64,000 nucleotides of DNA from Liolophura sinensis (Eukaryota; Mollusca; Polyplacophora; Chitonida; Chitonidae), in NCBI RefSeq assembly GCF_032854445.1, contig NC_088301.1, positions 21,571,808-21,635,807 of the forward strand, given 5' to 3'. Made by a program: the position numbers and the translations under genes. Of the stretch, positions 34,606 through 46,903 are shown in pieces. The notes beneath the pieces were generated by a model that saw nothing but the letters and a program-made list of their open reading frames with translations, was not told the DNA's origin and did no database searches. How positions within the stretch are numbered: the stretch's first letter is position 1; every line of letters begins with the position of its first letter.

Positions 34606-36839
34606 GTTACATGCAGATGGTTGTGGTATGGAATGTGTCCTTGAGATAAGATGGTTGGATTTGAGTGGCTGTTGATTTTAGCACTTGTATTTTGGTAAAT
34701 GCATACAGAACTGTTCTCTATGCATCCATATTATATTAAGTACATATACAAACATGTTTCAACAATTCTGCTATGATGCGATTTTTTAAATTGGATTTGA
34801 ACTTTTAAGATTAAATTGGTTCTTATTACTTCGTTTATTTATAGGTAAATTCAGTGTAGTGAAACAAAAAAGGGCATAGTATAATAATTCTGAGCCTATT
34901 TGTAACAATTTGTAACTGAGTTTAAAAGTTGTTTTTTTTTTTAATTTTTGGAAGGGTAGATCATTTTCTGGAAGGGTTTGCAACTTTTGGTTTGTAATTT
35001 TGTTGGTAGAGGTTTGTAACTTTTGTTTAAGGGTTTGTAACTTTTGTTTAAGGGTTTGTAATGTTATTTGTAAAAATTTGTAACTTATTTATAAGGAGCT
35101 TTACAACTTACTGTACTTGTTTGTGAAACCAAAGTAGCTATATGTAAAAACATGGAATATGTAAAGGCATGGAATCTGGACAGGAATCCTGTACATCAGG
35201 GCAAATCAATGATCCATGCTTCCTGGCATGTGGGGTGACTGATAGGTGATAAGTGATTATACACCATCTTCGTCTGACCACACAAGGGTTGGCCAGCCTT
35301 AGACGTCTGCAGGCAGAAACTACTGCAGACAACCATGCAGTTGACTGGAATGGCCAGTTGAATGTGGAACTGGTTAAGATACAAGATTGACAAAGAACAA
35401 GTCAAGATTAAAAAAAGGGTCACACTAATGGTTCTGTCAAGAAACCGGCAGCTGTAGCCAACTGTAAACATATAGGTATAATTCCAGCTCATCTGCTGTA
35501 TGCATTTAAGTTTGAACACAGAAGCCAGTGCACGTCTGTCTCTGTAGGTGTGCATGTTGAGATGGATAGGCTGCAGATGCTGAGATCCCTGTAAGCAGCT
35601 ATGTACTCTCTAACATTATTGTCAGATTCGGTTATGGCACACTGCTAATTTATGTCCACTTGGTCATGCTCAGTAGTGATGGTAATGAACCTTTAATGAC
35701 TTTCATCACTCTCCACAACCAGGGCTAGGTATCCAAGGTGTTCTTCTGTTGGCCTTATCTCCCAGACATTCCCTCATTAATTACAAGGGCTGTCGGTTGA
35801 GGACATGACCACTCTAACTTCTGACAAATGACCCCTGGCCTGTGAATAATGAGTTTGTGTGTGTGAAGGGCTGGACCGGGTCATTTCAGGCTGGACAACT
35901 CCTGACCAGTAACAGACAGGACTAATAAATACGTGGTGTATGGTTCTGCTTAGGGCAGACTGGTAAATCTATCAACAGTTTGCTATTCTCAATAACTTAC
36001 CTATACAGTATGATGATGATGAGCGTGTGATGAACAGAGCGGCTGACACTGCGGTCAGGAAAACTGGCCAGAATGGTCATTTCACTAGACAGATCCACAC
36101 TGTGGGAAAATGGAACTTTTATCAACAACCCTTAACAGTGGATCCATTATGTTCGGTTACTGCTGAGAAATTACAGTGTTCAAAATGATGTTTAGTTCAA
36201 AAAGAAACCCTGCATGTGACTGTCATTTTCATTTTAATGGAAATTATATGATTATAATTATTATTATAAGTGAAAAGAAGTTCAATGTGTTAATTATGTT
36301 TAGAATTATTTGTTAGTAATAGAATGTTGGCTATTGAGTCTACCCTCTTGTATATCCAGGTGTTTATCTGACAAAACTGTTTAGATCTGTTAACTACAGG
36401 TGCCATTATTGTCCTCTACATGTAGGCTCAGACAAGTTTAGTACAAAAATGATCTGCCCCCACCCCTCGCTCCCTGGAGGTCCAAGGTTCTTAAGGCATA
36501 GATGTCTTTGGATACCAGTGTGACAGCTCACACTGTGAACTTGTCACACATGTACAATGTGCGATCCTCTCACACATGTACAGGCCACAAGTTTCCACCC
36601 CACATGACCATTCAATTTTTATATGCACATGTACAGGTATTCCACAATAACTCCATCAGAATGAATCTATATTTGGCTTTTATCGTTTTTTCTTGTTGTC
36701 TTGACGATGTTCGTGTATGCATGGTGTGTGAGTCCAGCATGTTAGCACTATGACTCATGATGAACGATAACTGTTTCTTGATTTCTGATAATTCAGCTTT
36801 CAAAAATACCTGCAGTATTGCCAGTCCATGACAGTGTTC
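34606..36839. other. No gene seen; short degenerate repeat at 34975-35090
   Basis: Near 34975-35090 GGGTTTGTAACTTTTGTTTA-like words recur about every 22-24 bp. The rest is unique. 35.6-36.2 kb looks like ordinary intron. Confidence 0.6.
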
Positions 36840-37690
36840 ATGATGTCATGTACTTAGTGTGTTTGACAACAGTATTCATGATTTGATATGTTATTTGTGT
36901 TTGATAAAAACAGTATTTATGATATTGTGTATTCTGTGCTTTGATACTTGTATTCATGATGTGTTGTGTTATTTGTGTTTGATATAAACAATATTCATGA
37001 TATTGTGTATTCTGTGCTTTGATAACAGCATTCATGATATTATGTATTCTATGCTTTGATAACAGTATTCATGATGTGATGTATTATTTGTGTTTGATAT
37101 AAACAGTATTCATGATATTGTGTATTCTATGCTTTGATAACAGCATTCATGATATTATGTATTCTATGCTTTGATAACAGTATTCATGATGTGATGTACT
37201 TAGTGTGTTTGACAATAGTATTCATGATTTGATATGTTATTTGTGTTTGATATAAACAGTATTCATGATATTGTGTATTCTATGCTTTGATAACAGTATT
37301 CATGATATTATGTATTATGTATCATGTGTCAGATAACAGGATTCATAATACTATCTGTCGTGCATGTTTGATAACAATATTCATATTATCTGTGTTTGAT
37401 AAAAGTATTCATGATATCATGTATTATGTGTGTCTGATAACAGTATGATATCATGTATTATGTGTGTTTGATGACAGGATGTCATGTATTCTGTGTGTGA
37501 TATCATGTATTATGTGTGTTTGATAACAGTGTGATATCATGTATTATATGTGTTTGATAACAGCATTTGTGGTATCGTGTATCATGTGTTTGATAACAGC
37601 AGGATTCATGATATGTACTATGTATTGTTTGTCAGATAACGGTATTCACAATATTATATATCATGTGTGTTTGATATCATATGTGTGTAT
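36840..37690 (+). repeat. ~38-bp minisatellite with higher-order structure
   Basis: Words such as AGTATTCATGATATTGTGT and GTGTTTGATAACAG recur about every 38 bp across ~850 bp. A GATATAAACA-containing variant recurs at 36981, 37096 and 37249, which is three and then four monomers apart, so blocks of several monomers were duplicated together. The right end (after ~37400) is more broken up, with monomers shortened to ATATCATGTATTATGTGTG. Confidence 0.9.
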
Positions 37691-39630
37691 TATGTTCCTG
37701 ATGAGAATGCTGAAGACAGTTGAGTTTCCAAGTGCACCTATAGTAAGTGCTTTTTCACAGGTTTTCCCCTTCAGTGCGCACGTCACCTGATACATAGATG
37801 CATAGAAAGTTTATTACTTCAAGTGTTTGCATACCAAAGATGCCTAGTAGATTTATGGTGCTCAGTTTCCTGGATATAAAACAGAACATGCTGAGGCAGT
37901 CTTCATCACTTGGTTATGTCCCCTTTGTACTGTCTAGGGTAAGATTATATTAGTCTGGGTTAGTGCAGACCCCTGTCTGGTTGCGGGCAGGTAGGGCTCT
38001 TGGGTCTGGCAGATGTCAAGACTGCCTTCAACAGGACATAAATCTGCTGGGGTCAGGGCATGGCGTGGGGTAAGGGGTGTGGAGAGCCTGGAGGAAGTGT
38101 TCCCAATCTTATCATTCCTATCTATCATTGGGTTTCACCACCCTCTACCAATATCACATATCTCCTGTAAGGGGAAATGGTCAGTCCAAGTGGCCTGTGG
38201 TCACTAAGTGTCCAGTGGCAGGACTTGGTGCCCAGTTACTTCTCTTGCCCAGAGCTAACTGTAAACTTGGACACCCTATGCTTATTTACCATTCAAAGTG
38301 TTCTCCAAGGGCCAATGCCGTCTTAAGTACCATGCCCTACAGGGAGTGCTTTTCCTAAACAATTTGAGTTTCGTTTTACCACCTCGTCATAGTAAATGGA
38401 AATTGATGGTTAAACAGGATATCTCCATGAATATAGTGGAAAAAAAGTTTACCATTTGTGCCTGTAAAAGCCAGAAGCGAAAATTACACAAGTGTTCTTT
38501 TTCCTTTTTCTGGGTGGCCAAAACATTAGTTGAAACAAAATCATGATGAATCATGTTTGCAGAAAATCTGTTTCTGATGCAGCTTTTGGTGAATTTATTT
38601 TTTCCATGAGCAAGGAAACCATCTTAGCCCATAAACCTACCATTTGGTGAAGCCTTCATTGAAGTGGTTTTTCTGCCAATGTGTTATCAAAGTGAACGGC
38701 TTTGAAGTTCATTAATGCAGTGGCATAGGTTATGTTAACAAGTATTCGATGTCGGGAATCCAATAGCCCCGCTTTCTGGGTATGAACACAGGCCTTTGTG
38801 AACAAAGCACATAGCTCATCTGATACGCATCTTTGAAAAAATGACATTAACATGTACTGCGAACTGATCATAAATCTTGTTTCCTACTGTTTTTGAGTCT
38901 TCGATTGTTCCCTTGGCAATGTTGGTAATTTTATTGACCATTAATTGTACAGTCATGCTTCATAGGCCAAAAGGGATTTTGATCCTTCCTCCTTCAAAGG
39001 GCCTCTTCTTGATTGTTTCAGTCGGGTTTGCTCATTAACTTGATGAAGTTGTATTAGAGCCATTCTGTTAATTGGTTGTGTGCATGGATTGCTCATTGTC
39101 CCTCCCTTATTACTCTGCCAGCCTCCCTCCCTGTTTAAATGGCTGCTTCTGAAACTGGCTGCTTCCCTGCTGGCTCGTGCCAATGAAGGGAGCAGGCTTC
39201 CTGCTGACAGGTGGCTGGAACCTCCATCACAACTTCATCACACCGTGTGCCAATAGTGTTTCTTGGCTACTTGTGATGACTTTTCTCTCCAATTCCAGGG
39301 TCAAAGGGTTAAAGTGACTTTGGCCACTGGTCAGTGGGAGATCAGGAGAGACAAACAAACAGTACAGATCGCTTTCTCCTAATGTCCACTATTAGTCTCT
39401 GTCAACTGTTCATGGTGGGCCTCCCAGAGAAAGGGATTTGGGGGGGCTCGTTACATAGAGAACAAACTGCCACAATTTGTAGACATCAGTTACAGCCTAG
39501 AGACTTCCCAGTCTCCTTGTTTGAAGCATGGTCGGTACTTGCACATGAATAATAGAGTTTAAGATGCTGCGATCATGTGGCAGCTTCCATTTGTGAAATA
39601 GATCTGTGTCACTGCTTGTAATTGAAGTGG
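37691..39630. other. No gene seen; possible enhancer-like block
   Basis: 38.9-39.25 kb is non-repetitive with words such as CATTAATTGTACAG and TTAATTGGTTGTGTGCATGG. It may be conserved, but this cannot be tested here. No exon was recognised. Confidence 0.5.
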
Positions 39631-39913
39631 AGATCAAATTTGTTAAAATTTGTATGAGGATGTGCTAAATGAAGCGGTGATCAAATTTTGTTAAAATTTG
39701 TATAAAGAAGCGCTGAATGAAAAGGAGATCAAATTTTGCTTAAATTTGTATAAGGATGCACCGAATAAAAAGGAGATCAAATTTTGTTAAAATTTGTATA
39801 AGGATGTGCTAAATGAAGTAAGATCAGATTTGTTAAAATTTATATAAGGGTGCACTGAATGAAGAGGAGATGATATTTTGTTAAAATTTGTATAAGGATG
39901 CGCTGAAGAATTT
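39631..39913 (+). repeat. 48-bp tandem repeat, six units
   Basis: GATCAAATTTTGTTAAAATT or a variant begins near 39632, 39679, 39727, 39775, 39822 and 39869, a spacing of 47-48 bp. TGTATAAGGATGCGCTGAAT follows in most units. Units are moderately diverged. Confidence 0.95.
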
Positions 39914-40339
39914 TCTCTAGCTACAATCCATTTATATGGTACGCTAGATGAACTTCATGATGAAAAAAATAAGCATGTTAAACAAGTGTCATGCATTCAT
40001 TCAATCATAATAAGCTTGAGTTGATGGAAGTTTAAATGATGTGTGTATATATTAAGATGATGGATCCCCCTGAATTATTGATGCAGATAAACATTTTATG
40101 TGTGAACAAAGATACGATATGCAGGTGAAGGACCAATGAAGAGAAAGATATGATTGAGATCTTGATGAAACCAAACAGAAACCCTCAATTTTTAGTTATC
40201 TCCTGTGGAAACTGTCCTGGCAAGATTTGTGATAAATATTTTTGCTAAATTTTAAGTTTAATTTATATAATTAATTCTAGAGAACTTGATGCAGCGTGAA
40301 TGCAAAGTCTGCCACTAATATATACATAGAAAAAATGAT

Positions 40340-41060
40340 AAAGGACAAACTTCCTTCTTCTTCACAGAAAAATAGGTAAAAAATTTTATAAAGTTTTCAA
40401 AGCCGAGAAAATGAAGTTCAGCATTTGGGATATGGCACTGACGGACAATTCACTCAGAGCAGCCGTGCTGTGGAAGTCCTTATGAACTTGGCCAATCAGA
40501 AGCGCTGAAACCGTCACGTGATAATTGGCTGTCACGTCAAAAACCTATAAGCTCTCGATTGTCAGTGTGGTTTCTTGTTGTGGATAGACAGATATCAGTG
40601 CAATAAATCTGATTTCGCAGTTACGTGTAGTTTAAGTGTTAAACATGCATTTGAAACACCCATTTATGAGCAGGAAACTGAGAATGTCTGCCCGTGTCAC
40701 AATGCGTACATTTTGGGCAGGATACTGCAGTAACTTCTTGGGGTGAGCTGGCAAGAAAACCGCTTAGGGAGAGTCATTGCTTGGTTAGCATTATTTTCCT
40801 TAGCAAAGACAAATTTATTACGAAAATCTCATATCAAAATGTGAATGAAGGGGACTGTTATCAATCAAAATGTCTTGCTATTTTTGGTAAATTCCCTGAA
40901 ATCAGTACAGCCAGCTAGGCCAAATGATTACCCCCATGCAGGACTAGGACGAGCAGGACCCCTAAAACATGACGCTTGTGTCCACGAACATCGCCCTAAC
41001 CGAGTGTCAAACTAAAAGAAACATAGGCCCTTTGAACTAGGAACAGAGCTGATACTCTTT
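40340..41060. other. CpG-retaining island inside the CpG-poor domain
   Basis: About 16 CpGs are scattered here (for example CACGTGATAATTGG, GTCACGTC, CACGAACATCGCCC), while neighbouring DNA has almost none. It contains CCAATCAG and palindromic CACGTG. The most likely explanations are a younger transposable-element insertion or an unmethylated regulatory element. No termini or open frame decide between them. Confidence 0.4.
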
Positions 41061-41322
41061 GGTTTGGTATGAGGCGTTTTTGTTTGTATTTTCTCAGTGT
41101 AACATTGTTTAATATCGATGGTAAGGGAGAGCGCCCAGGTTTTGTGGTGTCAATCTAGATAGCTGTAACATGGCAAAATGGTGTCACCAAATGAGTGGCT
41201 AGGTACAGACGAATGTTTGCTATTTATTTGTTGACAAGCTGTGTAGAATTTTTAAAAATATTTCTAGAACATTGCTGGAATACTACTTTATTAATTAATT
41301 CAGCTTTAGTGGCTGACATTAT

Positions 41323-41538
41323 GTTCACCTTAATATTTATTTATTTATTTATTTATTTGATTGGTGTTTTACGCCGTACTCAAGAATATTTCACTTATAC
41401 GATGGTGGCCAGCATTATGGTGGGTGGAAACTGGGCAGAGCCCAGAGGAAACCCACGACCATCTGCAGGTTGATGACAGACCTTCCCACTTACGGCCGGA
41501 GTGGAAGCTGGACTTGAACTCACACCGTTCACTTTAAT
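41323..41538 (-). mobile_element. SINE family A, minus strand, with target-site duplication
   Basis: The element (about 41335-41526) lies between GTTCACCTTAAT (41323-41334) and GTTCACTTTAAT (41527-41538), a 12-bp duplication with one mismatch. It is 5'-truncated just beyond the B box (GGACTTGAACTCACAC on the plus strand). The long (ATTT)n tail and intact TTTACGCCGTACTC show that it is young: its CpGs have not decayed despite the CpG-poor surroundings. Confidence 0.95.
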
Positions 41539-42381
41539 TTGGGGATTGAATGATTGTTTCATTACTCAATATATATCTTGACTAAAATACTATTCTTCAT
41601 GTTGTTTTCCCTTAGACTTATCAACATTTCACACCTCACCTCACTCGGTGGTCTGTCAAATGTGAGATGAGGTTAATTAATGTCACTTTTATGGATGTCA
41701 TGTTAGATATACAAATGACACTTTATGAGATGCTTCGCCTGTTGTCTGCCTCTTTGCTGTCTCCTATCTGTAACAGAGCCAGCAGAGCGAATAGCGAGAA
41801 ATGTTTTGTTGTCTTGTGAGATGGATATCCCGTGCAAATGAATTTAATTGAAAGTCTTTTTGACTGATTATGGTTGTAAATTAATATAATTTAATTACAA
41901 AATGGTGAATGATGTTCTTTAGCCACAACCTCCCTCATTATATTGCTTTGTTCGCAAGGGTCAGAGGTTCAGATTTATTTAATGAGAAAAAGTGTTAGTT
42001 ACCTCTAGAGATGAACAGGTACGTGTATAAAAGATCTTATCAACTGTTGTGTTTAATTACAGATTACGATGTGACGCCAAGTGTGCGCCATGTGTGACAC
42101 ATCATTGTAGAATGGTAGTGTAACACATTACCTTTACCTGCGTGTGACTCATTGTCATGCCTTACAGAAGTCCTACTGTGGAACTTCATCACAGTTTTTA
42201 ATGAGCATCACATATTGCTGTCTACATCAGAAGTCAGACTGTGAGTGTGTCAGATATTCAGACGATTATCTCTGTGGAAATATATTAATAGAAGTGTACT
42301 ATTATATCATTAAAGCAAGTTTATTCAACATTAACGGTGTTGTGGCACATGAACAGAGGCCTTGATCCAAATGTTTATATC
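41539..42381. other. No gene seen
   Basis: Unique AT-rich sequence. Confidence 0.65.
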
Positions 42382-42468
42382 TTCCCTCACCATAATGCTG
42401 GCCACCATCTTATAAGTGAAATATTCTTGAGTACTGTGTAAAACACCAATCAGATAAATCAAACAAAC
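42382..42468 (+). mobile_element. SINE family A, 3' fragment
   Basis: It contains CACCATAATGCTGGCCACC, TATAAGTGAAATATTCTTGA and GTACTGTGTAAAACACCAAT, then a decayed tail. The tail CpGs are lost. Confidence 0.85.
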
Positions 42469-42541
42469 CGATGTTTTTGACATCACAAGAATCACTTATA
42501 ATTGCATGCACTGCTCTAGAATCCATATGACATATAGCCGG

Positions 42542-42755
42542 TACCCTAATTCTTCAACATTTTCAAACACCTGCTACCAGTATTGTGAAACATTTTGAGA
42601 GAACTATTGTGTGTGGAGAAATGATTTGCATGGTTTTGTAAAGCTTGCTACTTTAGTGACACAAACAGCGTTTTTTTCATTTTCATAATAATTGAATGCA
42701 TAAGTTCCACTGAAAAAAGTGGTTTAGTGATTGAAAAGTTTGAAGATTTAATTTT
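42542..42755 (+). repeat. Unnamed ~220-bp interspersed repeat, copy 3
   Basis: It aligns with the copies at 22.1 and 34.4 kb from TACCCTAATTCTTCAAC to GTTTGAAGATTTA, including TTTTGAGAGAACTATTG, ATGATTTGCATGG and CCACTGAAAAAAGTGG. It is the most diverged of the three and lies 74 bp after a SINE fragment. Confidence 0.75.
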
Positions 42756-45700
42756 GCCCAATACAAGAGTCACGACGTGCAGTTGGAGATATAGGGAAAT
42801 TTCTAATATTAAAGCTGTGCACTCGTAGAATAAATGTAAAATGTTTTAATACTCATTTTTTCTAATTTAAATATCCAAGGGCATTTATCTCTGGTGCAGG
42901 TGTATACCAATGGGAGCAGTTACTTTGGGGTTTTTTTTTTTTTTGAGCCATATAACATCTGTAGCTTTATGTATATTTTATATCTGCTGCGGCCTGTGTA
43001 TATAGGCAGCTGGAGGGGACTGGAAGGGTGTCTCCCAAGCTGTGTATACAACTTTACTTGCCCCCTCTCTACATTTTAAACATAACGGCTACATAAAGGA
43101 GAAGTAATTAATCCCCAGACGGAGGTAGTATAAAAGTAATCCTTCGCGCCAACTATGTAAATGTGGCAACAGGTTTCCAGAGGCGTATTAGGTCTGGCAG
43201 AGGCTAAATAGGTGGACAATAGTGTGTTGTTAGGAAGGTGTTCCTATGCATACAGTATATCAGGCAGTGAGTACAATGTATTTAGGTTTTTAAGACCATG
43301 ACTTAAATTGTGTGATACATGTAAATTTCTGTTACATTTGCACATGTAAAGATTGTACTGTTAAAGTTACTAACAACTTAAAATTGTATCAGATTGCAAA
43401 TTTACTAAAGGTGTTTGTTACCATCTTGTATCTCATTCATAGAGCAGGGGGTTTATATGGGGCAATGAAAACACTGAAAATCCTGAAATTTGAGAGTAAC
43501 TTTTCAAGGCCTTGCAAAGCCTGGAGAAGCAGGTTATTTTGCAGTTGGGTCTGGGAAATGAGACTACATAATTAACCTGGCCAGTGCTACATATACATGT
43601 ACATATAGTATGAAGACATTCTGTTGGAGATGTTTATTTACTAACATTTTTGAAATTCAGTAACCCACTGCTCTTTCTGTGTGAAAGATGAGACAGTTCA
43701 ACCAGCTAAGGTCATTTTATATTGTAGTAAGCATATAATTGATGTACAATATTTTACTTCAATTATCCTGGAAAATGTGAACTTTGGACCTGAAAAGGGC
43801 TTGAAAAACACCTGGAAATTTGAAATCTTTAAAATGTATATGTGTGAACCCTGATAGGACAAAATGGTACTTATATATGCATGTTGCATTCCACAGTTGA
43901 ATGGCTCATGCGAACGATTAAGGACTTTCATGATGTTTGTGCCTAAAACTTACTAATTCCTTATTTTGTACTGATCCAGTTTTCCTTAACTTTTTGTTTA
44001 TTTTTTTCTTTGCAAATGGTTGTTCTTGCTTTCATTTGAATATTCGGTCAAAAGTGAAGGAAATGTTTGGATGTCAGGACACATCCGATGGAATATTTAT
44101 TTTGACTGATAGTTTTTGGAATTTCTATGTAATTCTTTAAATTGTCCACCAGGCATTTGCATGATGCACTTGCTATGTCATTATATGTATTTCCATGCTT
44201 ATCTGTATATACATATACAGCGTATGCTTTATGTATATATTTGTATATATATGTTTGCATGTAGGAGAGCTGCCCCTATCCACACAGCTCCAGCCATATT
44301 CAGTTCTGACATGGGCTGTTTCTTTTCTGCCAATTCCAGATGTTTATGCCCTTGTAAATTCTATTTACATGTAGAAGTATAAAAAATGTGCCTGAAAGTA
44401 TATATGTAGGCTGAAAAATTAATTAGAAAAGGAAGGCTCATAAAAAGCACATAAACCACAGAAGGCCAAGACCAAATGCAAGGCTGACAAAACTCATTTT
44501 GGCATATTGTTGTTGTAGACTATCCAGTTACACTGTTACATGATGTAGCCTGACTGTAGATAAATAGCATTTTTTCCTGGCAGATGAAGGGACATGGCTT
44601 TTTTTTGTAGTGAATATGTTGCTAGAAAAACAAGATCGCTGACCGTTTAAAGCACATTTGTGACAATCACAATCAAACTCGGTTTCCATTCAGTGAAAAA
44701 ATTCAGGTAATAAATGAAGGTCAGAGTTGGTTGCCTTGCCTGACTCAGTTAATAGGTTTGAAACCGTGAGGTGAATGCAAGATTCGCTTACAGATTTTGT
44801 TTGACTACAGTTTTCATTTCTGTCACAGTAGACATCAATAAAGTGTTGGAAATCGGAGAGAAATTGAAGATGATAGTGAGAGGATCTCAGATGTGAAGAA
44901 GAAGGTAGCCTTTATGGTGTATTGGCTTAGTTGTACATGTACAGTGATCTCTAGAAACAGGCGAGCCATCACATATGGGTCAGCTTTCAATGAATCCCAT
45001 CTGTACTTTGATACAGATTGGCTTCAGGTAACATTATCCTGTCTGACGGTTTAATTTTGTATACCTGGCTTAGCTGGCATCTGGTCAGATTCACTGGAGC
45101 CTCTGTCTCTCAGACGTAACTAAAGACATGGAAACTCTTGGATTAAGGATTATAGAGGGGTCACCTTAATTATCCCAGTATCTTTTGTGCAAAGTTTCAA
45201 AGAGCTAAAGTGGAAGTTAAAAAAAGTGTTAACAGCAACGTGGGTGTATGACCTGAGGGTAGGATTACTACAACCAAACCCCCACTGACAGTAAGTGTGT
45301 CAGACTAGATCTTCTCCTCTTACCTCACCTGAGATTTCAGGTAAATTACCTGCCCATGGCTCCAGGCCACCTGGTGGGCTAAAAGAAACCAAAGGGATCT
45401 CCTTAAGGGCTCAGACACTTAATAACTTACCTGAGGAATCTTGAATTCTGTTAGAAGTCTGGGATAAAGTTCACGTGTGTAAGTCCTGTGCCCTTCTGAA
45501 CTACAACCTCCCTCCTCTGCCCCATCCCTTATTCATTTGCTGTAGCTTTCATTTTGTTTTTACGTATTCATGATAAATTTTAAATTGAAACCTGGGTTTT
45601 AATTTTGGCATTTTTAATCCCTCTTTACCTGTTCATGTTAATTTACTTTTCTTGATAGTAAGATTGATGTCCATTTTGAGAGTTTTACTCTTTGATTTAA

Positions 45701-46850
45701 TGTGGAAGTTTCTTTCTGACACTTTTAAAAAAGCGTGACATCTTTTGAAGTGGTGTCTTCTTGGTACTATATATCAATATGTGTTTATTTGCATGATGTC
45801 ACATTTGGACATACTGTACATATATATTAACCATGGTTTTGAATCATTTAAATATCAAAGGAAAATTTTTTTTTTTTTTGGTCTTTATGAAGCCATACCC
45901 AAGAATTTTTCACTTCCCCCCTCCCCCCCCCCCAAGTCACAATTAAATATTTAGCATTTGTCAGTTAAGATTCCAGAAACAAATCTCTCTTTGTGTTATT
46001 ATATAAGTATGAGTGGAACTCTAAGTAAAGTGAGTGCATATATCAAGTACATGTATTTCTGATGGTGTCTTATTGATTCACCAATAAACTTTAATACTGT
46101 AATGCCAAAGGTATAGACAGACATTTCAACTAATGCTCAGTGGCAATCTCATAGGTTTAGCTGGGAGATGTGGGGGAGTAAAAAAGGGAAGGGGGTCTGT
46201 GAGATTTCAGTGTCTTTAAGACAACCCTGTAGTCTGACAATATTAACATCTCAGAGATAGGACAGACAGGATAAAATTTGGAATGAGGCACTCTGATTTC
46301 AGAATGTGGCTAAAATCTAGAGAAGTTGAGTAGTTTGTATGTTTCAGTAATTTGACAACTTGTTTTATGGTTTGTCGTCTTCAGGTGTATAGTACATGTC
46401 ACTCAGTATTCCACTCAGACGGCACCGTTACCAGTCACTCAGGTGTCAGTGGGGTTTCTCAGTGACCTTACCTAGCCAGTAGCTAAACACACTTACCTGA
46501 CACTTACCTGTTAATCTACTCACCTGTGCCTAATAGGAGAAGCCATTAAGTATCATACGGGTACATGTATGGGCCTTCTTGTTACCCTGATTTAGACCAC
46601 TTAGGAGCACTGGTTACCTGTAGGCTTTGTGGATTTAATCTTTTGACTTTGACAATTTCATTCATAGATCTGACACATAGAAGTGATGAGCTCATTTTGG
46701 GGACTAAAAACATAGGTGAAATGTATATAAATTACAAGTACATGTAGAAGCTGTGAATATGTAGATAAACACCACACATCGTTCTTGAATAGAATTTTCA
46801 TGGATCTTGTTTTTGTTGAAATGTTTTTTTTTTTTCAAAAGTACTTGTAT
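42756..46850. other. No gene seen
   Basis: CpG-poor unique sequence with a T run at ~42931 and a C-rich run near 45917-45932. At 45881-45905 a short stretch resembles the reverse complement of the family A tail. Around 45.3 and 46.5 kb several ACCTG words (E-box-like) cluster. Confidence 0.6.
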
Positions 46851-46903
46851 GTAGCATTGTTAGTGTTTTACATAAAACACGTAGCATTGTTAGTGTTGTA
46901 CAT
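46851..46903 (+). repeat. 30-bp tandem duplication
   Basis: GTAGCATTGTTAGTGTT occurs at 46851 and again at 46881, each followed by a near-identical TACAT. Confidence 0.85.
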
